64,000 nt of DNA from Prevotella sp. Lineage in GTDB: Bacteria; Bacteroidota; Bacteroidia; Bacteroidales; Bacteroidaceae. Position 1 is the stretch's first letter. Each line of letters starts with the position of its first letter. Shown one piece after another: positions 25,813-35,523 of the stretch. The notes beneath the pieces were generated by a model. It was not told the origin of the DNA, did no database searches, and was given only the letters and a program-made list of their open reading frames with translations. The position numbers and the translations under genes were made by a program. Location: assembly GCA_022769825.1 (NCBI GenBank), contig JALEJI010000028.1, positions 1 to 64,000 on the forward strand. Reading direction: 5' to 3'.

Positions 25813-27615
25813 TTAGTCCTTGTTGGCGCGCTTTCTCTCCAGGTGGTCGAGTATGATCTTGCGCATGCGCATTGACTTCGGCGTCACCTCCACATACTCA
25901 TCGCCCTTGATATACTCCAGGCACTCCTCAAGGCTCATCACGGTCTTAGGCACGATGTGCGCCTTCTCGTCGGAACCGCTGGCGCGCACGTTGGTGAGCT
26001 GCTTGGCCTTGCAGACGTTTATCACGAGGTCGTTGTCGTGTACGTGCTCGCCAACCACCTCGCCGGCGTAGACTTCCTCGCCCGGGTCGATGAAGAACTT
26101 GCCACGATCCTGCAGCTTGTCGATGGCGTAAGCGTAGGCCGTGCCCGTGTCCATCGACACCATGGAGCCATTGGTGCGGCGCACGATCTCGCCCTTGAAC
26201 GGCTGATACTCCTTATAGCGGTGAGCCATGATGGCCTCGCCCTGGCTGGCCGTGAGCACGTTGGTGCGAAGGCCGATGATGCCACGCGAAGGAATGTCGA
26301 AGGTGATGTTCACGCGGTCGCCTTCGGTGTCCATGCCGGTAAGGTCACCCTTACGGCGCGTCACCATGTCGACCATCTTCGAAGAGTACTCCTGCGGCAC
26401 GTTGATGTCGAGCTCCTCAACAGGCTCACACTTCTGGCCGTCAATCTCCTTATAGATTACCTGCGGCTGACCTACCTGCAACTCGTAACCCTCGCGACGC
26501 ATTGTCTCAATGAGCACGGAGAGGTGGAGCACGCCACGGCCCTTCACTATCCAGCGGTCGGTGTAGCCGTCTACAGCCTCCACGCGCAGGGCGATGTTCT
26601 TCTCCAGCTCCTTCATCAGGCGGTCGTTGATTTGGCGGGAGGTGCAGAACTTGCCCTCACGTCCGAAGAACGGCGAGTCGTTGATGGTGAAGAGCATCGA
26701 CATGGTGGGCTCGTCGACGGCGATAGGAGGCAACGGCTCAGGGTTCTCGAAGTCGGCGATGGTGTCGCCAATCTCGAAATGCTCAAGGCCGATGACGGCG
26801 CAGATGTCGCCACTGTCCACAGACTCCACACGCTTGTGGGTGATGCCCTCGAAGGTGTGAAGCTCCTTTATCTTCGTCTTCTCCTGTGAGCCGTCGCGGT
26901 GGCAGATGGTGATGTTCATGCCATCCTTCAGCGTGCCGCGATGCACGCGACCCACGGCGATACGGCCAGTGTAGTTGCTGTAATCAAGAGAGGTGATAAG
27001 CATCTGCGGTGTGCCCTCCAGGTGCTTAGGCTCCGGAATTATCTCCACTATCTTGTCGAGCAGATAGTCGATGTTGTCTGTCGGCTTCTTGTAGTCGGGA
27101 CCCATCCATCCGTTCTTGGCGGAGCCATAGACCACCGGGAAGTCGAGCTGGTCCTCACTGGCGTTGAGGTCGCACATGAGGTCGAACACCATCTCGTAGA
27201 CCTGCTCGGGGCGGCAGTTGGGCTTGTCAACCTTGTTGACCACCACGATAGGCTTCAATCCTATCTGCAATGCCTTCTGCAGCACGAAACGCGTCTGCGG
27301 CATGGGGCCTTCGAAAGCGTCGACCAAGAGCAGGCAGCCGTCGGCCATGTTGAGCACGCGCTCAACCTCGCCGCCGAAGTCGGAGTGGCCCGGAGTGTCA
27401 AGGATGTTGATCTTTACTCCTTTCCAGTTTATCGAGACGTTCTTAGAAAGAATCGTTATCCCTCGCTCACGCTCCAAGTCGTTGGAGTCGAGCACCTCGC
27501 CGCTTTCATCCTTTCCATCTCGGAAAAGCTTTCCGGCGAGCATCATCTTGTCGACCAACGTGGTTTTACCATGGTCGACGTGCGCAATCACTGCAATGTT
27601 ACGAATGTCTTGCAT
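25813..27615 (-). CDS. typA: Ribosome-associated GTPase TypA/BipA
   Basis: A 600-residue translational GTPase with intact G motifs: [14 protein letters not shown] (G1), DTPGHSDF (G3) and NKVDKP (G4). EF-G-like domains and the BipA-specific C-terminal domain follow. It binds the ribosome and supports 50S assembly and growth under stress. Length is standard. It is transcribed from a -7 box at 27661-27668, divergent from rpsO. Confidence 0.97.
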   Translation of the reverse strand: MQDIRNIAVIAHVDHGKTTLVDKMMLAGKLFRDGKDESGEVLDSNDLERERGITILSKNVSINWKGVKINILDTPGHSDFGGEVERVLNMADGCLLLVDAFEGPMPQTRFVLQKALQIGLKPIVVVNKVDKPNCRPEQVYEMVFDLMCDLNASEDQLDFPVVYGSAKNGWMGPDYKKPTDNIDYLLDKIVEIIPEPKHLEGTPQMLITSLDYSNYTGRIAVGRVHRGTLKDGMNITICHRDGSQEKTKIKELHTFEGITHKRVESVDSGDICAVIGLEHFEIGDTIADFENPEPLPPIAVDEPTMSMLFTINDSPFFGREGKFCTSRQINDRLMKELEKNIALRVEAVDGYTDRWIVKGRGVLHLSVLIETMRREGYELQVGQPQVIYKEIDGQKCEPVEELDINVPQEYSSKMVDMVTRRKGDLTGMDTEGDRVNITFDIPSRGIIGLRTNVLTASQGEAIMAHRYKEYQPFKGEIVRRTNGSMVSMDTGTAYAYAIDKLQDRGKFFIDPGEEVYAGEVVGEHVHDNDLVINVCKAKQLTNVRASGSDEKAHIVPKTVMSLEECLEYIKGDEYVEVTPKSMRMRKIILDHLERKRANKD

Positions 27616-27660
27616 CGTTTCTACCTTAAAATAAATGCTAATCTTATTGTATTATGGGTG

Positions 27661-27719
27661 CAAAATTACAAAAAAAATATATCAAAGCATTGCTAAGTGC
27701 CGAATTTTTAGTAACTTTG
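27661..27719. promoter_or_regulatory. Divergent promoters of typA and rpsO
   Basis: CAAAATTA at 27661-27668 reads TAATTTTG toward typA. For rpsO, TTG at 27690-27692, a 19-bp spacer and TAACTTTG at 27712-27719 form a full Bacteroidota promoter. The rpsO mRNA leader is about 110 nt, long enough for S15 autoregulation, but no known S15 motif was recognised. Confidence 0.7.
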
Positions 27720-27833
27720 CATCCGCATTTCCGGAGAAGCCGGAGCATTCGAGGCTGTCAGGGTTGTGATTAAGGCCCACGGGCGGCGGAAGGATGTCGT
27801 TGATGCACCAATAAATTAATCAATTTCAACAAA

Positions 27834-28103
27834 ATGTATTTAGACAAGGAAAAGAAGGCTGAGATTTTCGGCAAGTATGGCAAGGGTACCACGGACACAG
27901 GTTCAGCAGAGGCACAGATTGCCCTGTTCACCTATCGCATCGCTCACCTGACAGAGCACGTGAAGGCAAACCACAAGGACTTCGTGACCACTCGCTCGCT
28001 GACACAGCTCGTCGGTAAGCGTCGTCGCCTGCTCACTTACCTGAAGGAGCGCGACATCAACCGCTACCGTAACATCATCAAGGCTCTCGGCCTGCGTAAG
28101 TAA
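27834..28103 (+). CDS. rpsO: 30S ribosomal protein S15
   Basis: An 89-residue ribosomal protein that binds the 16S rRNA central domain. The conserved segments TGSAEAQIALFTYRIAHLTEH, LVGKRRRLLTYL and YRNIIKALGLRK are all present. Length is canonical. Arginine codons are mostly CGT/CGC as expected for a highly expressed gene. It is monocistronic, between its promoter at 27690-27719 and a terminator at 28153. Confidence 0.98.
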   Translation: MYLDKEKKAEIFGKYGKGTTDTGSAEAQIALFTYRIAHLTEHVKANHKDFVTTRSLTQLVGKRRRLLTYLKERDINRYRNIIKALGLRK

Positions 28104-28150
28104 TATCCACCAGGGATATTCATCCAAAGAGACGGTTTCAACAAAACCAA

Positions 28151-28190
28151 ATAAGCCTCGTTATCATCTTGATAGCGAGGCTTTATTGTT
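28151..28190. terminator. Bidirectional terminator, rpsO and GT2
   Basis: Stem AAGCCTCG / CGAGGCTT (28153-28160 with 28175-28182), extended by TATCA/TGATA across a 3-nt loop, has T-rich flanks on both strands. It sits between convergent rpsO (+) and the glycosyltransferase (-). Confidence 0.8.
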
Positions 28191-28233
28191 TTACGACGAC
28201 TGGTCGCGGACGGCCACGGGTGCCGCCTCGCCA

Positions 28234-29250
28234 TCAAGCCAACTGGCTGAACAGCTTTCGGCCTTTGGCATAATACTGCCAAAGGATGCTGAACGGCTTG
28301 CGCTCGGGCACGGGGTTCAGCCGTCGCGTCTTGGCTATCTCTTGCCTGTCCTTGTCGAAGTCGTGTTTCCACTTGTTGAAAGCGCGCCGCCCACGTATCA
28401 CGGCCTTGAAGTCGCCAAGGTTGCGTTGCAGCACGAGCATCTCCACCGCGGCAAGCCAATCGAGAAAGAACCTCACGCGCATCACCTGCCTCAGCTCATT
28501 GTCGGGCAAGTTCTTATAGAGCATGGTAAGGTTGTTGCGGAAATTAAGAAACGTCTTCATGGGGTTGCCCTTTGGCAACGTGCCACCACCCAAATGGTAG
28601 ACCTTGCTCTCAGGATAGCACACCACCCTCTTGCCCAGCTGCCTGAGCCTCCAGCAGAGGTCTATCTCCTCGCAATGGGCGAAGAAGCGGGCGTCGAGAC
28701 CGCCAACACGCCAATAGTCGTCGGCGCGGATGAAGAGGCACGCGCCAGTGGCCCACAGCACGTCCATGGCATAATCGTATTGCCCGCCGTCGCGCTCCAC
28801 GGTGTCGAATATCCTGCCACGGCAAAACGGATAGCCATACTTGTCGAGGAATCCGCCGCAAGCCCCGGCATACTCGAAACTGTCCTTGTCGGCCTCCGAC
28901 AACAGCTTGGGCTGGCATGCCGCCACGTCCTTATGAGCGTCCATGAACTCTATCAAGGGGGTGAGCCAATGGTGGGTGACCTCCACGTCAGAGTTGAGCA
29001 ACACGTAATAGTCGGCCTTTACCTGCGCCAAGGCCCTGTTGTAGCCCTCGGCGAAACCATAGTTGCGGTCAAGGCGCAAGGTGCGCACCGTCGGGAAACG
29101 CCGGGCAAGCATGTCCATGGAGCCATCGGTGGAGGCGTTGTCGGCCACCCATACCTCAGCATCCTCCTTAGAGTACTTCACCACGGTGGGCAGATATTCA
29201 GCGAGCATTCGCTCGCCATTCCAGTTAAGTATCACTATCGCCGTCTTCAT
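28234..29250 (-). CDS. Glycosyltransferase family 2
   Basis: A 338-residue GT-A glycosyltransferase. The N-terminal TAIVILNWNGERML, the NDP-binding region VADNASTDGS and LNSDVEVTHHWL (metal-binding DxD-like NSDVE) match family 2 rhamnosyl-type transferases that build surface polysaccharide. The C-terminal 80 residues are basic and helical and may sit on the membrane. Its ATG overlaps the mtaB stop (ATGA), so the two are translationally coupled although their functions are unrelated. Donor and acceptor are unknown. Confidence 0.9.
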   Translation of the reverse strand: MKTAIVILNWNGERMLAEYLPTVVKYSKEDAEVWVADNASTDGSMDMLARRFPTVRTLRLDRNYGFAEGYNRALAQVKADYYVLLNSDVEVTHHWLTPLIEFMDAHKDVAACQPKLLSEADKDSFEYAGACGGFLDKYGYPFCRGRIFDTVERDGGQYDYAMDVLWATGACLFIRADDYWRVGGLDARFFAHCEEIDLCWRLRQLGKRVVCYPESKVYHLGGGTLPKGNPMKTFLNFRNNLTMLYKNLPDNELRQVMRVRFFLDWLAAVEMLVLQRNLGDFKAVIRGRRAFNKWKHDFDKDRQEIAKTRRLNPVPERKPFSILWQYYAKGRKLFSQLA

Positions 29251-30596
29251 AGCAGCTGTCCTTTCAAGGCGTTCTTGGCATAATTCAGCTCTCCCAGCCT
29301 CACCTTCACAATTTCGTTGTCGAGGCGGTCGTTGTCGTCAGAGGGCGGCAACTCCACGCGTATATAGTTTCTCGTGAACCCGTGCATGGCCTTGCCGTGG
29401 GCCGACTTCTCGAAGAGCACCTCCGCCTCCTTGCCTATGTGCCGGGCATAGAAGTCGAGCGTCTTCTCGTCGGACAGTTTCAAGAGCTTGTGCACACGCT
29501 CCTTCTTCACGTTGTCGGCAACGACATAATTGATGCGCAAGGCCGCCGTGCCACGCCGCTCAGAGTAAGGGAAGACGTGGAGCTGGGTCACGGGCAAGGA
29601 GTCGAGGAAGGCGTAGCTGTCGTCGAAACACTCTGGTGTTTCGCCACGGCACCCCACCATCACGTCAACACCGATGAAAGCGTCGGGCATCAATTGCTTT
29701 ATCAGCCCTATCTTGTGGGCGAACAGGTCTCTCGAATAGCGGCGGTGCATGAGCTTGAGCACCTCGTCGCTGCCGCTTTGCAAGGGGATATGGAAGTGAG
29801 GCATGAAGGCCCGGCTCGCGGCGCAATACTCTATCAGCTCGTCGCTGATGAGGTCTGGCTCGATAGAGCTTATCCTGAAGCGCTGGATGCCCTCCACGCC
29901 GTCGAGGGCTTTCACCAAGTCGATGAACTTCTCGCCCGTGGTCTGGCCGAAGTCGCCGATGTTGACACCCGTAAGCACAATCTCCTTGCCACCCTCGCGC
30001 GCGGCCTGTTCAGCCTGGGCCACGAGAGAGGCTATGGACGGGTTGCGCGAGTTGCCACGCGCGAATGGTATGGTGCAATAAGTGCAATAATAGTTGCAGC
30101 CGTCTTGCACTTTCAGGAAATAGCGCGTGCGGTTGCCGCGCGAGCACGAAGGCTGGAACGTCTTGATGTCTTTCGTCTTCACGTTATGGAAGATGTGCCT
30201 GTGGCCATCGTCGGCCGCGTCGGCAGGCAGCGCCCACGCGTCGTTGAGATATTGCAGGAGGTCGGCCTTCTCGTTGGAGCCCAGCACGAGGTCCACGCCG
30301 TCCATCTTGCTCACCTTCTCAGAGTCGAGCTGGGCGTAGCACCCCGTCACCACCATGAAAGCGCCAGGGTTCTCCCTGACCAGGCGATGTATTGTCTGGC
30401 GGCACTTATGGTCGGCCATCTCCGTAACCGAACAGGTATTGACAAGGCAGATGTCAGCCTTCTCGCCATCTTCCGCCTCCACGACACCCATCTCGCCGAG
30501 GAGCTTGGCGAAAGTGGAGGTCTCTGAGAAATTGAGCTTGCACCCTAATGTATAAAATCTTGCCTTCTTGCCTTGAAAGGCCGATGTGTCTATCAT
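29247..30596 (-). CDS. mtaB: tRNA t6A37 methylthiotransferase
   Basis: A 449-residue radical-SAM methylthiotransferase that converts t6A37 to ms2t6A37 in ANN-decoding tRNAs. Order: N-terminal UPF0004 domain beginning FYTLGCKLNFSET with its cluster cysteines, radical-SAM core with CNYYCTYC, and a C-terminal TRAM-like domain. The GCKLN form of the first motif separates MtaB from MiaB and RimO. The -7 box TACCTTTG lies at 30617-30624 on the minus strand. Confidence 0.93.
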   Translation of the reverse strand: MIDTSAFQGKKARFYTLGCKLNFSETSTFAKLLGEMGVVEAEDGEKADICLVNTCSVTEMADHKCRQTIHRLVRENPGAFMVVTGCYAQLDSEKVSKMDGVDLVLGSNEKADLLQYLNDAWALPADAADDGHRHIFHNVKTKDIKTFQPSCSRGNRTRYFLKVQDGCNYYCTYCTIPFARGNSRNPSIASLVAQAEQAAREGGKEIVLTGVNIGDFGQTTGEKFIDLVKALDGVEGIQRFRISSIEPDLISDELIEYCAASRAFMPHFHIPLQSGSDEVLKLMHRRYSRDLFAHKIGLIKQLMPDAFIGVDVMVGCRGETPECFDDSYAFLDSLPVTQLHVFPYSERRGTAALRINYVVADNVKKERVHKLLKLSDEKTLDFYARHIGKEAEVLFEKSAHGKAMHGFTRNYIRVELPPSDDNDRLDNEIVKVRLGELNYAKNALKGQLL

Positions 30597-30904
30597 GTTA
30601 TAATACGATTTTCATGCAAAGGTACGGTTTTATCCAGACTTACACATTATATTATTATAAGAGTTTTCCGACATCGCGCGAGAAAAACCACCTGTTAAGG
30701 CGCACAACGAGGCTGAAAGACGAATTGCGCAAAAAGCTTTTTCTTTTAACACAAATGAACAATGCTGATACTCAACAAGTTATAAAAAAGTTACGAAAAA
30801 GGGCAAAAAAAGTTGATAAAAAAAGAACAACGTATTAAAAAAATGTCTACCTTTGCACCGTTGTTAATAAACAGATTGTTTTACAGATTTAAAAAGCAAA
30901 GAAA
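30597..30904. promoter_or_regulatory. Divergent promoter region of mtaB and the small lipoprotein
   Basis: This 308-bp gap has CAAAGGTA at 30617-30624 (TACCTTTG toward mtaB) and TACCTTTG at 30848-30855 (toward the lipoprotein at 30905). The stretch between is A-rich with no gene or hairpin recognised. Confidence 0.65.
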
Positions 30905-31078
30905 ATGAAGAAATTAGTTTTAATGTTCGTGGCTATCGCAGCTATCTCTTTCGCATCATGTGGTAACAAGAATCAGAGCGCAGCTCCTGCAGCTGATTCT
31001 GACACAACTGCTGTTGCTGATACAGCTGACACAGCTGCTGTTGACACAGCTGCTGCTGACACAGCCGCTGCTCAGTAA
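30905..31078 (+). CDS. Small acidic Ala/Asp/Thr-repeat lipoprotein
   Basis: A 57-residue frame beginning MKKLVLMFVAIAAISFASC-G, a clear type II signal with the lipobox Cys at 19. The 38-residue mature part is almost only Ala, Asp, Thr and Val, in loose repeats of ADTA / VDTAAADTAA. It has its own -7 box, a 45-nt leader and a terminator at 31122, so it is a real monocistronic gene despite its size. Similar tiny lipoproteins are common in Prevotella; the role is unknown. An acidic surface tether or an abundant envelope protein is possible. Confidence 0.85.
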   Translation: MKKLVLMFVAIAAISFASCGNKNQSAAPAADSDTTAVADTADTAAVDTAAADTAAAQ

Positions 31079-31121
31079 TCAGAGCATCTTCGTTAGCACG
31101 AAATTAAAAAATTGAGAGACT

Positions 31122-31153
31122 CCGCCTTGGGCTTTGCCCTTGGCGGTTTTTTT
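31122..31153 (+). terminator. Terminator of the small lipoprotein gene
   Basis: Stem CCGCC-TT-GGGC / GCCC-TT-GGCGG with a 2x2 internal loop, then seven T's. Confidence 0.9.
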
Positions 31154-31186
31154 GTGTTCTTTGGGTGCTTAGTCATTCTTTTTTAC

Positions 31187-31194
31187 TAACTTTG
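31187..31194 (+). promoter_or_regulatory. -7 box of the glucosaminidase operon
   Basis: TAACTTTG is 29 bp before the ATG at 31224. A TTTG at 31160-31163 is a possible -33 element with a long 23-bp spacer. Confidence 0.55.
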
Positions 31195-31223
31195 CAAATA
31201 TATTCTCACGCATCACGGAACAC

Positions 31224-32150
31224 ATGTATTACCTAAGATATTTTTTATTGTTGCTTGCCCTTTGCGCGCGTTTCTGCGGAGCATGCGCCCAGCAACCGCA
31301 AAACACGGCTTACCAGCTATACATCAGCCAGTTTAAGGACTTGGCGATAGAGCAGATGCAACGCTACCGCATACCCGCGAGCATAACCCTGGCCCAAGGC
31401 CTTTTCGAGAGCCGCGCGGGACAAAGCCGCCTTGCCACGGTGGGCAACAACCACTTCGGCATAAAATGCCATGGATGGAAAGGACGCTCCATCAACGTGG
31501 ACGATGACGCCATAGGCGAGTGCTTCAGGGCTTACGACAACGCCAAGCAAAGCTACGAGGACCACAGCAAGTTCCTGCGCAACAACCAACGCTATGCCAT
31601 GCTCTTCCAGCTCTCCCCCACCGACTACCGCGGTTGGGCTAAAGGCCTGAAGGCGTGCGGCTATGCCACGAACCCGAGATATGCCGACAACATAATAAAC
31701 ATCATACAACTGTACCACCTCGACCAATACGACCGCGCCAAGGGATACGACCACTTCATGGCCGACAGGTACGACGCCAAGGAACATTCTTACGCCCCGA
31801 CGGGGTTCCACCCGATAACCAGGTGCAACAAGAACTATTATATCGTGGCCCGCAATGGCGACACGTTCCGCTGCCTGGCAAAGGAGACCGGCATATCCAG
31901 GCGGAAGCTCGCCAAGTATAACGAGCGCGGCAAGAACGACGTACTGCGCGCCGGAGACATAATCTACCTGGAGAAGAAGCAGAAGAAGGCTTCAAAGGTA
32001 TTCAAGAAGAGACCGCATACGGTCAAGGCCGGCGAGAGCATGTACTCCATAGCGCAGATGTACGGCATAAGGCTGAAGAGCCTTTACAAGATGAACCACA
32101 TGGGCCCAGACGACTCCATCGTTGCCGGGCAACAACTTAAAGTGAGATAA
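31224..32150 (+). CDS. GH73-type glucosaminidase with two LysM domains
   Basis: A 308-residue secreted peptidoglycan hydrolase. A signal peptide (about 1-23) precedes a glucosaminidase domain (about 30-165), with the catalytic-region sequence ITLAQGLFESRAGQS and NNHFGIKC. Two LysM modules follow (about 209-252 and 263-308). It should cut between N-acetylglucosamine and N-acetylmuramic acid while LysM holds it on the wall, acting in growth or division. The M64 peptidase gene begins 3 bp after its stop, forming a three-gene operon with the ferredoxin. Confidence 0.92.
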   Translation: MYYLRYFLLLLALCARFCGACAQQPQNTAYQLYISQFKDLAIEQMQRYRIPASITLAQGLFESRAGQSRLATVGNNHFGIKCHGWKGRSINVDDDAIGECFRAYDNAKQSYEDHSKFLRNNQRYAMLFQLSPTDYRGWAKGLKACGYATNPRYADNIINIIQLYHLDQYDRAKGYDHFMADRYDAKEHSYAPTGFHPITRCNKNYYIVARNGDTFRCLAKETGISRRKLAKYNERGKNDVLRAGDIIYLEKKQKKASKVFKKRPHTVKAGESMYSIAQMYGIRLKSLYKMNHMGPDDSIVAGQQLKVR

Positions 32151-32152
32151 CC

Positions 32153-33391
32153 ATGAAAAAATTCGTTTTCAGCATTGTCTTATCCCTCGCGTGGCTGTGT
32201 ATCCACGCGCAAGACTTTGACAACTGGTTTGAGGACAAGACCCTCCGCCTGGACTATGTATTCTCCGGCAACGACCACGAGCAGCATATCGCCGTTGACG
32301 AGCTGTGCCAGTCGCCACGCTGGTATGGCAAGAGGCAACACCTGAGCGAGCTGCCCATTGAAGGCAACGGCCAGATAACCATGCGCGACCACGCCACGGG
32401 CAAGGTGATATACCGCAACTCCTTCTCCACCCTTTTCCAAGAGTGGCAGACCTACCCCGAGGCAAAGAAGCTAAACAAGAGCTTCGAGAACGTGTTTCTC
32501 GTGCCAATGCCCAAGCGGGCAGCCGACATCACCCTTGAGCTGCGCGACAACCGCAGGCAAGTGAGCTCGAAGCTCATCCACGAAGTGGATCCCAAGGACA
32601 TACTGATACGCCACATCGGCGAGAAGGGCGTGACGCCTTACGTCACCCTGCAAAAGGCCGTCGACACCACGCGCTGCATCAGGATAGCCTTCGTGGCGGA
32701 AGGTTACACCAAGGCGGAGATGACGCGATTCCTCGAAGACGCAAGGCGCGCCACAAGCTTCTTGTTCTCGTATGAGCCATTCAAGGGGTCAAGGATGAAA
32801 TTCAACGTGGTGGCGGTGGAATCGCCGTCGGAGGAGAGCGGCGTCAGCATACCCGACAAGGGCATCTGGAAAAACACCGCCGTGCTTTCCAACTACGACA
32901 CGTTCTACAGCGACCGCTACCTGACCACCCTGCACCTCAAGACCCTGCACAACTGGCTGGCTGGCATACCCTACGAGCACATCATCGTGCTGGTGAACAC
33001 CGACCGCTATGGCGGCGGAGGAGTGCTGAACAGCTATGACCTGTGCGCGGCACATCACCCAACGTTCCGACCAGTGCTGGTGCATGAATTCGGGCACAGC
33101 TTCGCCGGACTCGCCGACGAGTACGCTTACGAGCAAGAGGCCATACCACTGTATCCACACGACGTGGAGCCATGGGAGAAAAACATAACCACGAAAGTCA
33201 ACTTCAAGGGCAAATGGGAGAACCTCATCGGCAAGGACCCCAAGGCCGGATTCCACGAGGGTGCCGGCTATAGTACGAAGGGCGTGTATCGCGCTTACGC
33301 CGACTGCCGCATGCACACCAACGAGAACCCGGAGTTTTGCCCGGCCTGCAAGCAGGCAATCCAAGAAGTGATAGATTTCTATACAAAATGA
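32153..33391 (+). CDS. M64 family (IgA-type) metallopeptidase
   Basis: A 412-residue exported protease with a signal peptide (cleavage near IHAQ-D). An N-terminal beta domain of M64 proteins precedes a zincin catalytic domain. The motif HEFGHSFAGLADEY begins at residue 311 (H311, E312, H315, with the family-specific ADEY). The founding M64 member from Clostridium cleaves IgA; Bacteroidota homologues have no proven target. The stop TGA overlaps the ATG of the next gene. Confidence 0.92.
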   Translation: MKKFVFSIVLSLAWLCIHAQDFDNWFEDKTLRLDYVFSGNDHEQHIAVDELCQSPRWYGKRQHLSELPIEGNGQITMRDHATGKVIYRNSFSTLFQEWQTYPEAKKLNKSFENVFLVPMPKRAADITLELRDNRRQVSSKLIHEVDPKDILIRHIGEKGVTPYVTLQKAVDTTRCIRIAFVAEGYTKAEMTRFLEDARRATSFLFSYEPFKGSRMKFNVVAVESPSEESGVSIPDKGIWKNTAVLSNYDTFYSDRYLTTLHLKTLHNWLAGIPYEHIIVLVNTDRYGGGGVLNSYDLCAAHHPTFRPVLVHEFGHSFAGLADEYAYEQEAIPLYPHDVEPWEKNITTKVNFKGKWENLIGKDPKAGFHEGAGYSTKGVYRAYADCRMHTNENPEFCPACKQAIQEVIDFYTK

Positions 33392-34167
33392 TTTTATACC
33401 TCTCTGATACCGGCAACACGGGATGGGCAGCCAAGACAATAGCCGAGGCAACGGGCGACAGGCTGCTATTCATACCCGAGCTGACGCGCTCGAGGCAATA
33501 CGACTTCACGCTCGCCGAGGGCGAACGGCTCGGCATCTGCTTCCCCGTGCATGGCTGGCGGCCACCCATGATCGTGCGCGAGTTTGTCAAACACCTCAAC
33601 GTGAACGCCAAAGGCCATTATGTCTACGCCCTGTGCACGGCGGGCGACAACATTGGCGAGACGATGGACCTGCTGCACCACGACTTGGAAGCCAGGGGCG
33701 TGGAGCTTAACGCGGCGTTCTCGCTCATCATGCCAGAGTCGTATCTCGGACTGCCCTTCTTCAACGTGGACAACGCGAAGAAGGAGAAAGAAAAGAAGGA
33801 AAAGGCTGCCGCGGAACTGAAAGGATATATCCAAGAGATCGCAAACCGCAAGCCGGCAAGCCACCTCGTCAGAGGCCGTTGGCCCCGCATCAACTCCCGG
33901 CTGCTCGGCGGCTTCTTCACCAAGTATCTCGTCAGCGACAAGAAATTCAAGGTAGACACGGACCGCTGCATAAAATGCGGAATCTGCGCGAGCGTGTGCC
34001 CAACCAAGAACGTGATTGGAGGCAAGGACGCTGAACCGCAATGGAAACACGACGGCTCATGCCTGGCATGCTTCGCATGCTACCATCACTGCCCGAGACA
34101 TGCCATAGACTATGGCTCGTTGACGAAAAGGAAGGGGCAATATTTCTTTGGCAGGAAAAACGGTTGA
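33388..34167 (+). CDS. EFR1 family ferredoxin with flavodoxin-like domain
   Basis: A 259-residue electron carrier. ATG 33388 overlaps the M64 stop (ATGA) and gives MILYLSDTGNTGWAAK, a flavodoxin-like FMN loop, at the very start. The C-terminal part has two [4Fe-4S] motifs, CIKCGICASVCPTKN and CLACFACYHHCPRHA. The middle Lys-rich helix (KKEKEKKEKAAAELK) is probably a linker. EFR1 proteins are thought to shuttle electrons in anaerobes; partner unknown. Confidence 0.88.
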   Translation: MILYLSDTGNTGWAAKTIAEATGDRLLFIPELTRSRQYDFTLAEGERLGICFPVHGWRPPMIVREFVKHLNVNAKGHYVYALCTAGDNIGETMDLLHHDLEARGVELNAAFSLIMPESYLGLPFFNVDNAKKEKEKKEKAAAELKGYIQEIANRKPASHLVRGRWPRINSRLLGGFFTKYLVSDKKFKVDTDRCIKCGICASVCPTKNVIGGKDAEPQWKHDGSCLACFACYHHCPRHAIDYGSLTKRKGQYFFGRKNG

Positions 34168-34227
34168 AAGCTACGCGTACATATACCGCTAAAGTTATAC
34201 TCACATATTACTTAAAGAGCCAAAACG

Positions 34228-34258
34228 TTTGTCGTGTCAATAAAAAAAAGTATCTTTG
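34228..34258 (+). promoter_or_regulatory. Full promoter of the aminotransferase gene
   Basis: TTTG at 34228-34231, a 19-bp spacer and TATCTTTG at 34251-34258; transcription should start about 17 bp before the ATG. Confidence 0.75.
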
Positions 34259-34281
34259 CGCTCTGAAAATATCAACATACA

Positions 34282-35481
34282 ATGCCTGAAATATCAGTAC
34301 GTGGCCTTGAGATGCCACAATCACCAATAAGAAAGCTTGCCCCATTGGCAGCGCAAGCAAAACAACGTGGCATAAAAGTTTACCACCTCAATATAGGTCA
34401 GCCAGACCTACCTACCCCACAATGCGGTCTTGACGCGCTGAAACACATTGACCGTAAGGTGCTGGAATATTCCCCATCGCAGGGTTATCTATCCTATCGT
34501 AAGAAGCTTGTCAACTATTATGCCAAGTTCAACATCAACGTGTCCCCAGACGAGATTATCATCACCTCTGGCGGCTCCGAAGCCGTGCTTTTCGCTTTCA
34601 TGAGCTGCCTGAACCCTGGCGACGAGATCATTGTGCCGGAGCCCGCCTACGCCAACTACATGGCTTTCGCCATATCGGCCGGGGCCAAGATTCGCACCAT
34701 AGCCACCACCATCGACGAGGGCTTCTCGCTGCCAAAGGTGGAGAAGTTTGAGGAGCTCATCAACGACAAGACGCGCGCCATAATGATATGCAACCCCAAC
34801 AACCCCACGGGTTACCTCTACACACGGCGCGAGATGAACCAGATACGCGACCTCGTGAAGAAATACGACCTGTATCTCTTTTCCGACGAGGTTTACCGCG
34901 AGTACATCTACACCGGCAGCCCATACATCAGCGCCATGCACTTGACGGGCATTGAAGACAACGTCATACTCATCGACTCAGTGTCGAAACGCTATTCAGA
35001 GTGTGGCATCCGCGTAGGCGCCTTGATCACCCACAACAGCGAGGTGCGCAAGGCCGTTATGAAGTTCTGCCAAGCACGCCTCTCGCCACCTCTCATCGGC
35101 CAAATCATAGCGGAGGCGTCGCTCGACGCCCCGGAAGAATATTACCGCAACGTTTACGACGAGTATGTGGAGCGACGCAAATGCCTCATCGACGGCCTGA
35201 ACCGCATTCCGGGAGTGTACTCGCCAATACCCATGGGAGCCTTCTACACCGTGGCGCAGCTTCCTGTCGACGACTCAGAGAAGTTCTGCCGCTGGTGCCT
35301 TGAAGAGTTCAACTATGAGGGCGAGACCGTGATGATGGCACCAGCATCCGGCTTCTACACCACGCCTGGCGCAGGCTGCAACCAAGTGCGCCTCGCCTAT
35401 GTCCTAAAGAAAGAAGACCTGAGGAGAGCGCTCGTGGTCTTGGCAAAGGCACTTGAGGCATATCCAGGGAAGACCATGTGA
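34282..35481 (+). CDS. PLP-dependent class I/II aminotransferase
   Basis: A 399-residue fold-type I enzyme. Visible are IGQPDLPTP near the N-terminus, NPNNPTGYLYTRREM, the YLFSDEVYREY segment with the PLP-binding Asp and Tyr, and the Schiff-base lysine in SVSKRYSECGIRVG. It resembles aspartate aminotransferase subgroup I-gamma, but substrate preference cannot be read with certainty. It has its own promoter and lies 43 bp before the permease gene. Confidence 0.9.
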   Translation: MPEISVRGLEMPQSPIRKLAPLAAQAKQRGIKVYHLNIGQPDLPTPQCGLDALKHIDRKVLEYSPSQGYLSYRKKLVNYYAKFNINVSPDEIIITSGGSEAVLFAFMSCLNPGDEIIVPEPAYANYMAFAISAGAKIRTIATTIDEGFSLPKVEKFEELINDKTRAIMICNPNNPTGYLYTRREMNQIRDLVKKYDLYLFSDEVYREYIYTGSPYISAMHLTGIEDNVILIDSVSKRYSECGIRVGALITHNSEVRKAVMKFCQARLSPPLIGQIIAEASLDAPEEYYRNVYDEYVERRKCLIDGLNRIPGVYSPIPMGAFYTVAQLPVDDSEKFCRWCLEEFNYEGETVMMAPASGFYTTPGAGCNQVRLAYVLKKEDLRRALVVLAKALEAYPGKTM

Positions 35482-35523
35482 GGGCAAGATTGTAATGATG
35501 TGGTTATAATATAATGTAAGGTG

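Noticed and set aside
25957..26889. 310-codon open frame on the plus strand
   Set aside because: It is antisense to typA.
27720..27833. S15-binding regulatory leader of rpsO
   Set aside because: The leader is long enough, but I could not recognise a known pseudoknot or three-way junction, so I do not report a riboregulator.
28186..29283. 365-codon open frame on the plus strand
   Set aside because: It is antisense to the GT2 gene and starts within the rpsO/GT2 terminator region.
29382..30527. 381-codon open frame on the plus strand
   Set aside because: It is antisense to mtaB, which has intact radical-SAM motifs; composition is shadow-like.
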